This document shows positions 17,913 to 25,418 of a stretch of DNA of 64,000 bases, one piece after another (position 1 is the stretch's first letter; the number at the start of each line of letters is the position of its first letter). The stretch is from contig CAZQJC010000371.1 of assembly GCA_964593795.1 (NCBI GenBank), forward strand, positions 55,769 through 119,768, read 5' to 3'. The notes beneath the pieces are model-generated. The model searched no databases and was not told the origin of the DNA. It was given only the letters and a program-made list of their open reading frames with translations. Origin of the DNA: JAHFDS01 sp964593795. Lineage in GTDB: Bacteria; Myxococcota_A; Polyangia; JAHFDS01. A program made the translations under genes and the position numbers.

Positions 17913-18392
17913 ATGGACTTCGTCACGACGCGCCCACCCCGATGCGTCCTCGCCAACGTGACGAGCGGCGAGACCTTCGAGTGCCTGTTCAACCCGGGGC
18001 AGCTCCTCGAGCGCGTCTCCGTCGGCTGGAACCGATTGATCGTCCCCGGCCTCGACCACCAGCCCCTCCAGTTCCAGAGCACCGGCAACCGCCAGCTCGT
18101 CGGGGTGGAGTTCTACCTCGATCGTCTGTTCGCGGCGGCGCAACCCAGCGACGCCGACATCATGAGCTTCCGCGGGTTCCTCCGCGCGCTCACGATCCCG
18201 CCGGCCGCCGGCCAGGCGCCCCCGCGTCTGCTCGTGGTCTGGCCGAGCGTCATCACCATCGAGGCCGTGCTCACGGACCTCGAGCTCGCCTATCGGCAGG
18301 TCGGGCTCGATGGTTCCCTGTTGGTCTACACCGCGACCTGCACACTCGAGGAGATCGTCGACGAACGGCGCCGGCCGGAGGACCTCCGCTGA
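17913..18392 (+). CDS. Contractile-system tube/hub connector (gp53/Pvc7 N-domain-like)
   Basis: A 159-residue protein matching the CIS-tube-type domain of baseplate proteins such as gp53/Afp7-like connectors: FECLFNPGQLLERVSVGW, GLDHQPLQFQSTGNRQL, VEFYLDRLF, then RLLVVWPSVITIEAVLTDLE. In related systems this domain is fused to or followed by a LysM domain; here the LysM-like part is the separate overlapping next gene. ATG 17913 lies directly after the tape-measure stop. The gene order tape measure, this protein, LysM, gpD, gpV is diagnostic of P2/eCIS-like baseplates. Confidence 0.65.
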   Translation: MDFVTTRPPRCVLANVTSGETFECLFNPGQLLERVSVGWNRLIVPGLDHQPLQFQSTGNRQLVGVEFYLDRLFAAAQPSDADIMSFRGFLRALTIPPAAGQAPPRLLVVWPSVITIEAVLTDLELAYRQVGLDGSLLVYTATCTLEEIVDERRRPEDLR

Positions 18393-18730
18393 TGCCGCCG
18401 CTCGCTGGCTCGCGCTACGGGTTCTGCCTCGGCGTCCGCGACGCCGAGGGACGGCTGCTGCTCACCGATCGCGAGCCGTTCGGCTATCACGAGCTGCCCG
18501 ACAACCACGTGCACGTCGCGGTCGAGGGCGACACCTGGTGGCACCTGGCGGGCCGGTACTTCGCGCCGCTGCCGCGCGCCTGCGGCTACTGGTGGGCCAT
18601 TGCCGACTTCCAGCCCGACGCGATCGTGGACCCCACGCTGGAGATCGATGCTGGCCGGCGGGTCGTCGTGCCTGCGCTGCGCGTGCTCACCGACGTCATC
18701 CTGGGCGAGGCCCGCCGGAGCGAGACGTGA
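18392..18730 (+). CDS. LysM-like/tail protein X-like baseplate protein
   Basis: A 112-residue protein with a LysM/gpX-type core: VEGDTWWHLAGRYF, GYWWAIADFQPDAIVDP, LEIDAGRRVVVPALR. Such proteins attach the tail hub to the tube or peptidoglycan. ATG 18392 overlaps the previous stop (ATGA) and its own stop overlaps the GTG of the gpD-like gene (GTGA), so the three are coupled. Confidence 0.65.
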   Translation: MPPLAGSRYGFCLGVRDAEGRLLLTDREPFGYHELPDNHVHVAVEGDTWWHLAGRYFAPLPRACGYWWAIADFQPDAIVDPTLEIDAGRRVVVPALRVLTDVILGEARRSET

Positions 18731-19977
18731 GCGACCGCAGCGCTCCCGGTGTGCGGGTGGTCGTGTTGCGCGACGAGCGTGCATCGGTGGGGGAGCCCTG
18801 GCCGCTCGGCGACCGGCTGCTCTCGTTCTCTTACGAGGACAGCGCCAGCAAGGTGGACAAGGTCACGCTCGAGCTCGAGAACGCTGACCTGGCGCTCTTC
18901 GAACACCCGGTCCTGCTGGGCGGCAGCCTCCTGGAGGTGTCGTGGGGCTACCCGGACCTGATGGCACCGCCTCGGCGGGTGGTGGTGAAGCGGCTCAAGG
19001 GCTTCACCACGCTCACGGCCGAGGCGCACTCCCTCGGCATCCAGCTTGGCCGGCAGCAGCGCACTCGGACCTTCGAGCAGGCGAGCCGCGCCGACGTCGC
19101 CCGAAAGCTCGCGCGCGAACACGGCTACGTGGGCCCCGTGGTCCAGGTCGACGACACCGAGGAGATCTTCGACGCCATCACCCAGAACGCCGAAAGCGAC
19201 GCGCACCTCCTGCGGCGGTTGGCGGCTGCCGAGGACTTCCTGTTCTACGTGGACCACTCCGGATTCCACTTCCATCCGCGTCGCGCCGAAGCCGCACCCG
19301 CACGGGCGCTCACCTGGTACGGCAGCCCCGGTGAGGTGCTCTCAGTCCAGGTGGAATCCGACCTCCTGCGACGCACCGGAAAGGTGTCGGTCCGCGGCCG
19401 CGACCCGCTGGCCAAGCGAACCCTGGCCGCCAAGGCCACGGGCGACAGCGTCCCGCGGACGACGCTGGGCCAAGTCGTCGAAGTCGTCGATCCGGAGACC
19501 GGCACGACCGCGCTCGAGGCGCGCAACGCGACGGCCGCCGTGCGCCCTTCGCCCGCCAGCACCTCGAAGCGCATCGAGCGAGAGGCCAACGCCCGCTTCC
19601 GAGCCGCCGAGCAGGGAGCCGTCAAGCTCACCCTCCAGGTGATCGGAGATCCGACGCTGGCCGCCAAGACCGTCCTCGATCTGCGCGGCCTCGGCACCCG
19701 GCTGTCCGGCAAGTACCTGGTCCGCGAGGCCAAGCACACGATCGGCGCCAACGGCTACACGTGCGACCTCAAGCTGCACCGGGACGCGCACGGTCGCGCC
19801 ACGGCCGGGGCCCGCAAGCAAGGCGGCAAGCCCAACCGTGGCCAGCCCCACGCCGACGGCATGCCGAGCGAGCTCGAGCGGGTCGATGCGGAGACGGGCG
19901 TGACGCGCATCGAGTACCGATCCCCGCGCGGAGCCCTGGGTCAGCACGACCCCGAGGGTCAGAGGCGGCGACCATGA
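18727..19977 (+). CDS. Phage late control D/gpD-like baseplate hub
   Basis: A 416-residue hub protein of the gpD/Pvc8/VgrG-N family. The N-terminal fold shows LLSFSYEDSASKVDKVTLEL, then VVVKRLKGFTTLTAEAHSLG and QASRADVARKLAREHGY. The central VQVDDTEEIFDAITQNAESD and FYVDHSGFHFHPR are typical of the family. The hub forms a trimer at the centre of the baseplate and holds the gpV spike encoded next. GTG 18727 was chosen for the four-base overlap with the upstream stop; the frame extends upstream over other genes but has no support there. The C-terminal 60 residues are basic and probably flexible. Confidence 0.75.
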   Translation: MSDRSAPGVRVVVLRDERASVGEPWPLGDRLLSFSYEDSASKVDKVTLELENADLALFEHPVLLGGSLLEVSWGYPDLMAPPRRVVVKRLKGFTTLTAEAHSLGIQLGRQQRTRTFEQASRADVARKLAREHGYVGPVVQVDDTEEIFDAITQNAESDAHLLRRLAAAEDFLFYVDHSGFHFHPRRAEAAPARALTWYGSPGEVLSVQVESDLLRRTGKVSVRGRDPLAKRTLAAKATGDSVPRTTLGQVVEVVDPETGTTALEARNATAAVRPSPASTSKRIEREANARFRAAEQGAVKLTLQVIGDPTLAAKTVLDLRGLGTRLSGKYLVREAKHTIGANGYTCDLKLHRDAHGRATAGARKQGGKPNRGQPHADGMPSELERVDAETGVTRIEYRSPRGALGQHDPEGQRRRP

Positions 19978-20546
19978 GCGTCAGCGCCTTCGACGACGAC
20001 CTCGGCGCCGAGCGCTCGCTGTTCGGGATGTTCCTCGGCTACGTGACGGCCCGCGACGACCCGGAGGGACTCGGGCGCGTGCGCGTGTGCATCCCCGGGC
20101 TGATGGAGCCGTCGGGCCCGTGGGCGTGGCCGCTCGGGACGGTAGGTGGCGGCTCGCGCAATCGCGGATTCTTCGCCGTGCCCGAGCTCGGCGCCGAGGT
20201 CGCGGTGTTCTTCCACCAGGGTGACCCTGACGAGCCCTGGTACCTGTGCGCCCACTGGGGAAAGCCCGACGGCCGCACCGAGGTCGCGGAGGAGACGCGC
20301 GTCGACAACCGCGTCTACGCCACCGAGACCTTCCGCATCGAGCTCGACGAATCGGCCGGGCGCCGCCGGCTCAAGCTCACGAACCGGAAGACGGGCGACC
20401 ACCTGGTGTTCGACGCCGAGGAAAACAGCGTGACGCTCGAGGCCACCACCGCGCTCACGCTCCGCGCCAGAGGGGCCATCGCCCTCGAGGCCACGCAGAT
20501 CACCATCGCGGGCCGCATCGTCCGGCCGATCAAGGAGCCGATCTGA
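19974..20546 (+). CDS. Baseplate assembly/spike protein gpV-like
   Basis: A 190-residue protein of the gpV/gp5-OB family. The OB-fold N-terminus has FLGYVTARDDPEGLGRVRVC and WAWPLGTVGGG, NRGFFAVPELGAEVAVFF and GDPDEPWYLCAHW, followed by a short beta-helical C-terminal part (HLVFDAEENSVTLEATTAL, ALEATQITIAG) that forms the spike shaft. It pairs with the gpD-like hub. ATG 19974 overlaps the hub stop. The shaft is short, so a separate tip (PAAR-like) might be expected, but no PAAR gene is visible next to it. Confidence 0.82.
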   Translation: MSVSAFDDDLGAERSLFGMFLGYVTARDDPEGLGRVRVCIPGLMEPSGPWAWPLGTVGGGSRNRGFFAVPELGAEVAVFFHQGDPDEPWYLCAHWGKPDGRTEVAEETRVDNRVYATETFRIELDESAGRRRLKLTNRKTGDHLVFDAEENSVTLEATTALTLRARGAIALEATQITIAGRIVRPIKEPI

Positions 20547-21220
20547 TGGCGCTGCCGATCTGCATCGAGATCCCCGAGATCCCGGACCCGTTCGACATCA
20601 CGCTGCCGGGCGGCGTGCAGATCGAGCACATCAAGCTCGCGGAGATCATCCAGCCCGCGCTGACGCCCATCGTGCCGATGCTCGACATCGTCGACACGCT
20701 GGTCGCGATGTTCAACTGCATCAAGGCCATCCCCGATTCCCTCGGCCCGCCGCCCGATCCCACCGTCATCTCCACGTGCTTGCCCGACCTGGCCGAGAAG
20801 GTCGCCAAGCTCATGCGCCTTCTGCCCCAGCTCTGGCTCCCCTACCTGATCGTCCGGCTCATCGACCTCCTCATCGACGCGCTCCGCCAAGCACGCGACA
20901 AGATCGCCGACCTGCAGCAGCAGATGGCCTCGACCCTCGGGGCCATCGATCGCGCGCGCGACCTCGACGACGCGGGCCTCATGGCCATCGCGCAGTGCGC
21001 GCAGGCCAACGTGGCCCAGGAGGCCGCGAACGTCGGCAAGAACCTCGCTTCGCTCGGCAAGCTGATCGGCATCATCAACGGCTTCATGCGCCTCGTCGGA
21101 GGCCCCGAAGTCCCCGGCTTCGCCGCCCTCGCCGGTCGCCCGCTCGATGACGCACTCCCGCCGCTCGACGAGATGATCGAGCGCCTCCAGCAGATCCGAG
21201 CCCTGGTGCCGCTGCCGTGA
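20546..21220 (+). CDS. Unknown baseplate-operon protein
   Basis: A 224-residue protein of unknown role between the gpV-like and gp25-like genes, overlapping both by four bases. The N-terminus is Pro/Ile-rich (ICIEIPEIPDPFDITLPGGV); the centre has a hydrophobic, Leu-rich helical stretch (RLLPQLWLPYLIVRLIDLL) followed by a probable coiled coil (RQARDKIADLQQQMASTLGA). The position suggests a structural or chaperone function in baseplate assembly. I do not recognise a family; no PAAR motif is visible. Confidence 0.55.
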   Translation: MALPICIEIPEIPDPFDITLPGGVQIEHIKLAEIIQPALTPIVPMLDIVDTLVAMFNCIKAIPDSLGPPPDPTVISTCLPDLAEKVAKLMRLLPQLWLPYLIVRLIDLLIDALRQARDKIADLQQQMASTLGAIDRARDLDDAGLMAIAQCAQANVAQEAANVGKNLASLGKLIGIINGFMRLVGGPEVPGFAALAGRPLDDALPPLDEMIERLQQIRALVPLP

Positions 21221-21582
21221 ACCTGCTCCTGCCATTTCGCCGCGGACCGCGCGACTTCGCGGCGGGCGAAGGAGAGGTTCTTCTGCGCTCGATGCTCGAG
21301 CAGGTCCTCGGCACGGAGCTGGGGGAGGTACCGTGGAGGACGGCGTTCGGAGTCGGGCTCGAGGGCCTCCGGCACGGGACCAACGGCGCGGTGCTCGCGG
21401 AGCTCGTGCGCCTGCGCGTCCGGGAAGCCATGCACGACTGGCTTCCTCAAGCGGGGGTGATCGAATGCCACGCCGTCCGCGCGGAGGCGGTGCTCAGGGT
21501 GTGTGTGGTGGTGCGCTTGCGCGACTCCTTGCTCCCGTGGAGCCTTGACCTACCGGCGCCGGCAGCCCTTGGAACGAGTTGA
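21217..21582 (+). CDS. Baseplate wedge protein gp25/gpW-like
   Basis: A 121-residue gp25/GPW-family protein: LRSMLEQVLGTELGEVPWR, FGVGLEGLRHGTNGAVL, VREAMHDWLPQAGV. gp25-like proteins link the sheath to the baseplate wedge and seed sheath polymerisation, so the gene implies a contractile tail even though no sheath gene is in the window. GTG 21217 overlaps the preceding stop. The C-terminal part (EAVLRVCVVVRLRD) fits the usual final strand. Confidence 0.75.
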   Translation: MNLLLPFRRGPRDFAAGEGEVLLRSMLEQVLGTELGEVPWRTAFGVGLEGLRHGTNGAVLAELVRLRVREAMHDWLPQAGVIECHAVRAEAVLRVCVVVRLRDSLLPWSLDLPAPAALGTS

Positions 21583-21636
21583 GGTGGAGCCGCATGCTCT
21601 CTTGGAGACTTCCGCCCGCCGCGCGACACTTGCTGG

Positions 21637-22233
21637 ATGCCCGCCGAGGTGAAGATTGGTGAACTCACGGTCCACCCACCTGTGGATATCACCTTCGGAT
21701 TCTCTGGGCTTGTTGAGAAGCATGCTCAGGCAATCATGCGGGACATCATCCGCGAAGGATGGCCGTCACAGCGACGACCCCAGCAGAGCGTGTATTCGAT
21801 TCGGCTCGTTGGTGATGTGGCCATCGCGTACCCCGGCGGGTTCTCTCCTGTCGCGTATGTCGGCGAGGGAAACGCCTTCAATCGCCTGTATCAGCACACG
21901 GGCTGGCTCGTGCCGCTGCTGATCAGCGTGCCGCAACTCAGCGTTCAGATCCGTATCATCGAGGTGGCTCGGAAGAACAACGTCGAACTCTACAAGAGCA
22001 TCGAAGCCGATCTGCTGCGATGGTTCTCCGATAGGCTCGGCGCGTTGCCCTGGTTCAACCGCCAGTGGGAACGCAGCAAGGAGGCCGTCTACTCGTATCA
22101 GGCAGAGGCACGCAAGGAGTTGAAGAAGATGATTGAGGTGGGATCGGGGCGGAAGTACCTGTGGGCGATTCGCCCGACAGAGAACAACGAGCAGTACGAG
22201 CCGTACGCCAAGGGGATCGTCGAGGCACCGTAG
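21637..22233 (+). CDS. GIY-YIG nuclease-like protein inserted in baseplate region
   Basis: A 198-residue protein with the layout of a GIY-YIG domain: VYSIRLVG (52-59), AYVG (73-76), the helix NRLYQH with R83 and H87, a candidate catalytic E123 in SIEADLLRWF, and LPWFN (137-141) at the end. The first motif reads VYS rather than GIY, and the two strands are farther apart than usual, so activity is uncertain. ATG 21637 is preceded by CTTGCTGG, reminiscent of the repeated promoter element. Base composition is visibly less GC-rich than its tail-gene neighbours, as expected for an acquired gene. It could be a homing-type endonuclease, or a nuclease cargo or effector of the tail. Confidence 0.5.
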   Translation: MPAEVKIGELTVHPPVDITFGFSGLVEKHAQAIMRDIIREGWPSQRRPQQSVYSIRLVGDVAIAYPGGFSPVAYVGEGNAFNRLYQHTGWLVPLLISVPQLSVQIRIIEVARKNNVELYKSIEADLLRWFSDRLGALPWFNRQWERSKEAVYSYQAEARKELKKMIEVGSGRKYLWAIRPTENNEQYEPYAKGIVEAP

Positions 22234-22271
22234 ATCGTCGAGGCAGCGCTCACGTAGCCCGAGGAATTCCA

Positions 22272-22303
22272 GTCCCCCAGGGCCTCGCGCGGCGGCCTTG
22301 CGT
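22272..22303 (+). promoter_or_regulatory. Repeated promoter-like element, copy 3 (gpJ operon)
   Basis: GTCCCC at 22272-22277, 19 bases, CTTGCGT at 22297-22303; GTG start codons of the gpJ-like gene follow at 22306 and 22309. It lies immediately after the inserted GIY-YIG-like gene and would restart transcription of the baseplate genes. Confidence 0.55.
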
Positions 22304-22305
22304 CC

Positions 22306-23805
22306 GTGGTGCTCCCGCGCTCGCTCGACTACACCTCCCGTGACTTCGACGCGCTGCGCGCGCGGCTGATCGCGCTCGTCCGCAGCGTCTTCCCGGACTG
22401 GTCGGACTTCTCGGTCGCCAGCTTCGGCAACATGCTCATCGAGATGTACGCGTTCGTCGGGGACGTGCTCGGCTACTACCTCGACGCGCAGGCGCGGGAG
22501 TCGCGGCTCGTCACCGCGACCCAGCGGAAGAACGTCATCGCGCTGGCCCGGATGCTCGGCTACCGGCTCCACGGGGCGCGGGCGGCGACGGCCGAGGTGG
22601 TCTTCACGCTGGCGCCGGCGGCGGCGGCGGTGCGCATCCCGGCCGGCACCGTCGTGCGCACGCGCGAGGTGACCGAACCGGTGCGGTTCCAGCTGATGGC
22701 CGACGTGGTCTTCGCACCGGGCCAGGTCCAGGCGCGCGGCTCGGTCGAGCATTCGACCACGCACACCGAGCTCCACGACCTGCGCGGGCTGCCGGACCTC
22801 GACCTAGCCGCAGAGCGGACACCGTACCTGGACGGCACGACCGCGGTCGTGGCTGGCAACGGCCCGTATTCGGAGGTCGAGAGTCTGCTCGGGTCGGGGC
22901 CCAACGATCGGCACTTCGTCGTGCTCGTGGACCAGAACGACCGCGCCACGCTGCGCTTCGGAAACGGCGCGAGCGGCGCGCCACCGACCGGAACGCTCCG
23001 GCTCACCTACCGCACCGGCGGAGGTCCGGGCGGCAACGTCGAGGCGAACCAGCTCGTCGTCCTCGAAGGCGGGTTCCAGGATGCGTTCGGGCGAGCGGTC
23101 CAGGTCGCCGTGACCAACCCCGCGCCCGCGGCGGGGGGCATGGATCGACAGAGCCTCGCGTCGGCCCGCGAGCGTGCGCCCCTGTCGCTCCGGACGCTGA
23201 CCCGCTCGATCACGCGGGAGGACTTCGAGATCAACGCGCTTCGGGTGCCCGGCGTCGCGCGCGCCCTCATGCTGACGTCCAACGAGGACCCCGGCATCGG
23301 CGAGAACAGCGGGATCCTCTACGTCGTCCCGAGCGGCGGCGGCGCGCCCACGCCCGCGCTCAAGAACTCCGTGCGGCGCATGGTGATGGAGGTCTATCCG
23401 TGCCCGCTGACGTTCCAGATCAGCGTGCAGGACCCGCTCTACCGGGTGATCGACGTCGACGCGCGGGTCTTTCTGCGCCAGGGCACCGACGCGATCGCGG
23501 TGCGCGAGCAGGTACGCGCCAACCTCCAGCGCCTGTTCCGCGTGTCCGAGCCCGACGGCACTGCGAACCAGCTTGTCGACTTCGGGTTCAACGTCAAGGA
23601 CGCGACCGGAAACCCGGCCGGCGAGGTCGCCTGGTCGGACGTCTGCAATGCCATCCGCGACACCGCCGGCGTGCGAAAGCTCGGCGACGGCGCCTTCGAT
23701 CTGCGGCTCAACGGTTTGCCCGAAGACGTCCGCCTGCGCCCCCACGAGTTCCCGGCGCTCGGTGCCGTCGTCCTGCTGGACGGAGATCGCGGAGGGCCCC
23801 TCTGA
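22306..23805 (+). CDS. Baseplate J-like protein (gpJ/gp6)
   Basis: A 499-residue baseplate wedge protein of the gpJ family. Landmarks: DYTSRDFDALRARLIALVRS, FGNMLIEMYAFVGDVLGYYL, TATQRKNVIALARMLGYRL, GNVEANQLVVLEGGFQD, LTRSITREDFEINALRVPGV, and the C-terminal FNVKDATGNPAGEVAWSDV. Only GTG starts (22306 or 22309) are available, just after the promoter-like element, so the mRNA may be leaderless. It would assemble with gpI and gp25 into wedges around the hub. Length is at the upper end for the family. Its stop overlaps the next ATG. Confidence 0.85.
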   Translation: MVLPRSLDYTSRDFDALRARLIALVRSVFPDWSDFSVASFGNMLIEMYAFVGDVLGYYLDAQARESRLVTATQRKNVIALARMLGYRLHGARAATAEVVFTLAPAAAAVRIPAGTVVRTREVTEPVRFQLMADVVFAPGQVQARGSVEHSTTHTELHDLRGLPDLDLAAERTPYLDGTTAVVAGNGPYSEVESLLGSGPNDRHFVVLVDQNDRATLRFGNGASGAPPTGTLRLTYRTGGGPGGNVEANQLVVLEGGFQDAFGRAVQVAVTNPAPAAGGMDRQSLASARERAPLSLRTLTRSITREDFEINALRVPGVARALMLTSNEDPGIGENSGILYVVPSGGGAPTPALKNSVRRMVMEVYPCPLTFQISVQDPLYRVIDVDARVFLRQGTDAIAVREQVRANLQRLFRVSEPDGTANQLVDFGFNVKDATGNPAGEVAWSDVCNAIRDTAGVRKLGDGAFDLRLNGLPEDVRLRPHEFPALGAVVLLDGDRGGPL

Positions 23806-24335
23806 TGAGCGTCCTCAACCCGCGGTTCGAGGAGGCCGGAAGCGGCCCCGGAGAGGCGAGTCACTGGCGCCTTCGGTCGGTGTGCGCCCACGCGATCGCG
23901 ACGTTCGATGCCGGCGCTGCGGAGGGCATCGAGACCTTCGAGCTCTGGTCCGCGTTCGACACGGTCCTCGAGAGCATCCCGACGGTGATCGCCCTGTTCG
24001 ATCCGCGGCGAGAGGCGGTCGAGGACTTCGAGGAGGCCTGGGCGAATGACACGTTCGTGTGGTCGCTGCAGAACGCCCGCGCGGTGGCTGCGAGGTTCGG
24101 CTCCGAGCCGGCCGAGGTCTGGGACGGCGGCACCTTCGTCACCTCCTGGGATCGCCTCACCGCGATCCCCGCGCGCTTCGCTCGGGCACTCGTCGAGACC
24201 TTCGGCGACGGCTGGCCGGGGGCGGCCTCCGTGACGAGCTGGGGCAGCGTAGCGTCCGAGGGCGCCTTCTACGACCAAGGCTTCTTCGACATCGAGGGCT
24301 TCGAGGGCGCGTGGCCCACGCTCACGACGATCTGA
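23805..24335 (+). CDS. Unknown tail protein with degenerate aromatic repeats
   Basis: A 176-residue acidic protein placed where gpI often follows gpJ. It contains about five degenerate repeats of 25-40 residues, each with an E-x-F plus W pattern (IETFELWSAFD, VEDFEEAWAND, VTSWDRL, VETFGDGWPG, IEGFEGAWPTL). ATG 23805 overlaps the gpJ stop. Repeats of this kind are seen in baseplate-attached adaptor or fibre-connecting proteins, but no family is recognised. Confidence 0.55.
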   Translation: MSVLNPRFEEAGSGPGEASHWRLRSVCAHAIATFDAGAAEGIETFELWSAFDTVLESIPTVIALFDPRREAVEDFEEAWANDTFVWSLQNARAVAARFGSEPAEVWDGGTFVTSWDRLTAIPARFARALVETFGDGWPGAASVTSWGSVASEGAFYDQGFFDIEGFEGAWPTLTTI

Positions 24336-24348
24336 ATGGGAGGGCACG

Positions 24349-25041
24349 ATGGCGCTCGCGGACTGGACGTACCTCACCGGTGGCCTCGACGTGGGTGCCG
24401 TCGATCGCGGCGTGACCGCCGGGATCCCGCGTCCGCCAGGCGGCGGCTCGTTCCTGTTCGGCTTCAACTCCCTCGTCGCCACCGAGGGTGCCGTGGGGTT
24501 GTTCGTCAACCAGGCCGGCTTCGTGCCGATGGCGCGGGGCGGCTCGATCCGCGGATGCCTCCAGCGCGGCGCCGGTGGCGCGACCGGCTTCTCGCCCTTC
24601 CTCTTCCTCGCATGCCAGGGCACGAGCGTCAACGACGTCGCGTACCTGCTTGGGCTGTCCGACGAGGACCCGCATCGGATCGTCCTCAGGAAGGGGAGCA
24701 TCGCGGCCGGGATCCGCGACGCCGAAGCGCCCGGCGTGCTCCTGCGCTCCGGCCCCAGCTTCGTGCAGAGCACCTGGGTGCACGTGCGCCTCGACGCCAT
24801 CACGAACCCCAACGGTGATGTCGTCCTGCGCGTCTACCAGAACGACCTCGCCGCGCATCCGCTCGGCAGCCCACCGACATGGCAGCCCATCCAGGGGATG
24901 CCGCTCTTCATCGATGACCAGCTCGGCATCAACGCCGGCAACCAGCCGCTCACCGCCGGTCGCGCCGGGTTCGGGTTCTCTGTTCACGACGTCACGCGTC
25001 GGGCCTTCTTCGACCACCTCGAGGTCCTGCGGCAGGCGTAG
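24349..25041 (+). CDS. Unknown phage tail/adaptor protein
   Basis: A 230-residue beta-rich protein (FLFGFNSLVATEGAVGLFVN, GSIRGCLQRGAGGATGFSPF, TWVHVRLDAITNPNGDVVLR) ending in HDVTRRAFFDHLEVLRQ. The pattern resembles a lectin-like/concanavalin-type sandwich, suggesting a surface-exposed or carbohydrate-binding baseplate component; this is inference from strand pattern only. GGGAGGG lies before ATG 24349. It sits between the repeat protein and a small protein, within the gpJ-gpI block. Confidence 0.5.
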   Translation: MALADWTYLTGGLDVGAVDRGVTAGIPRPPGGGSFLFGFNSLVATEGAVGLFVNQAGFVPMARGGSIRGCLQRGAGGATGFSPFLFLACQGTSVNDVAYLLGLSDEDPHRIVLRKGSIAAGIRDAEAPGVLLRSGPSFVQSTWVHVRLDAITNPNGDVVLRVYQNDLAAHPLGSPPTWQPIQGMPLFIDDQLGINAGNQPLTAGRAGFGFSVHDVTRRAFFDHLEVLRQA

Positions 25042-25043
25042 CG

Positions 25044-25418
25044 ATGGACGCCTTCACGCGCCGACTGGGAGAAGGTCAGGGCCGCATCGTTCGCGCGGAC
25101 GGGACGATCGCGTTCGTGCTCGGAGATGACCAGCCCGGCTCGCGCGCACCGCTCGAGCCTGGCGACCACGTGGAGGTCGTGCAGGACGTCGATCTGACCG
25201 GCATCGATCTCGTTCGCGTCACGGGCTGGCTCCGAGCTCCCGCGGGCCTCCCGATCGGGCTCGGGTGGCGTGTCGATCTCATGGTCGACGGCACGCCCCG
25301 CGCCGGCCTCACAGCGCGCCCGGGTGCCACGAAGGACCTCCGCGACCTGGCCGCCAACGTGTCCAAGGTCCAGGGCGTGCGCGCGGTCGGGATCCGGCTC
25401 TCCCTGCAGCGGGTGTGA
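25044..25418 (+). CDS. Small unknown tail-operon protein
   Basis: A 124-residue beta-rich protein (VRADGTIAFVLGDDQPG, PGDHVEVVQDVDLTGIDLVR, GWRVDLMVDGTPRAGLTARP) that could be a small jelly-roll or Ig-like domain. It starts 2 bases after the previous stop, and the gpI-like GTG overlaps its stop by four bases. No family recognised; it may assist or attach to the gpI-like protein encoded next. Confidence 0.5.
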   Translation: MDAFTRRLGEGQGRIVRADGTIAFVLGDDQPGSRAPLEPGDHVEVVQDVDLTGIDLVRVTGWLRAPAGLPIGLGWRVDLMVDGTPRAGLTARPGATKDLRDLAANVSKVQGVRAVGIRLSLQRV

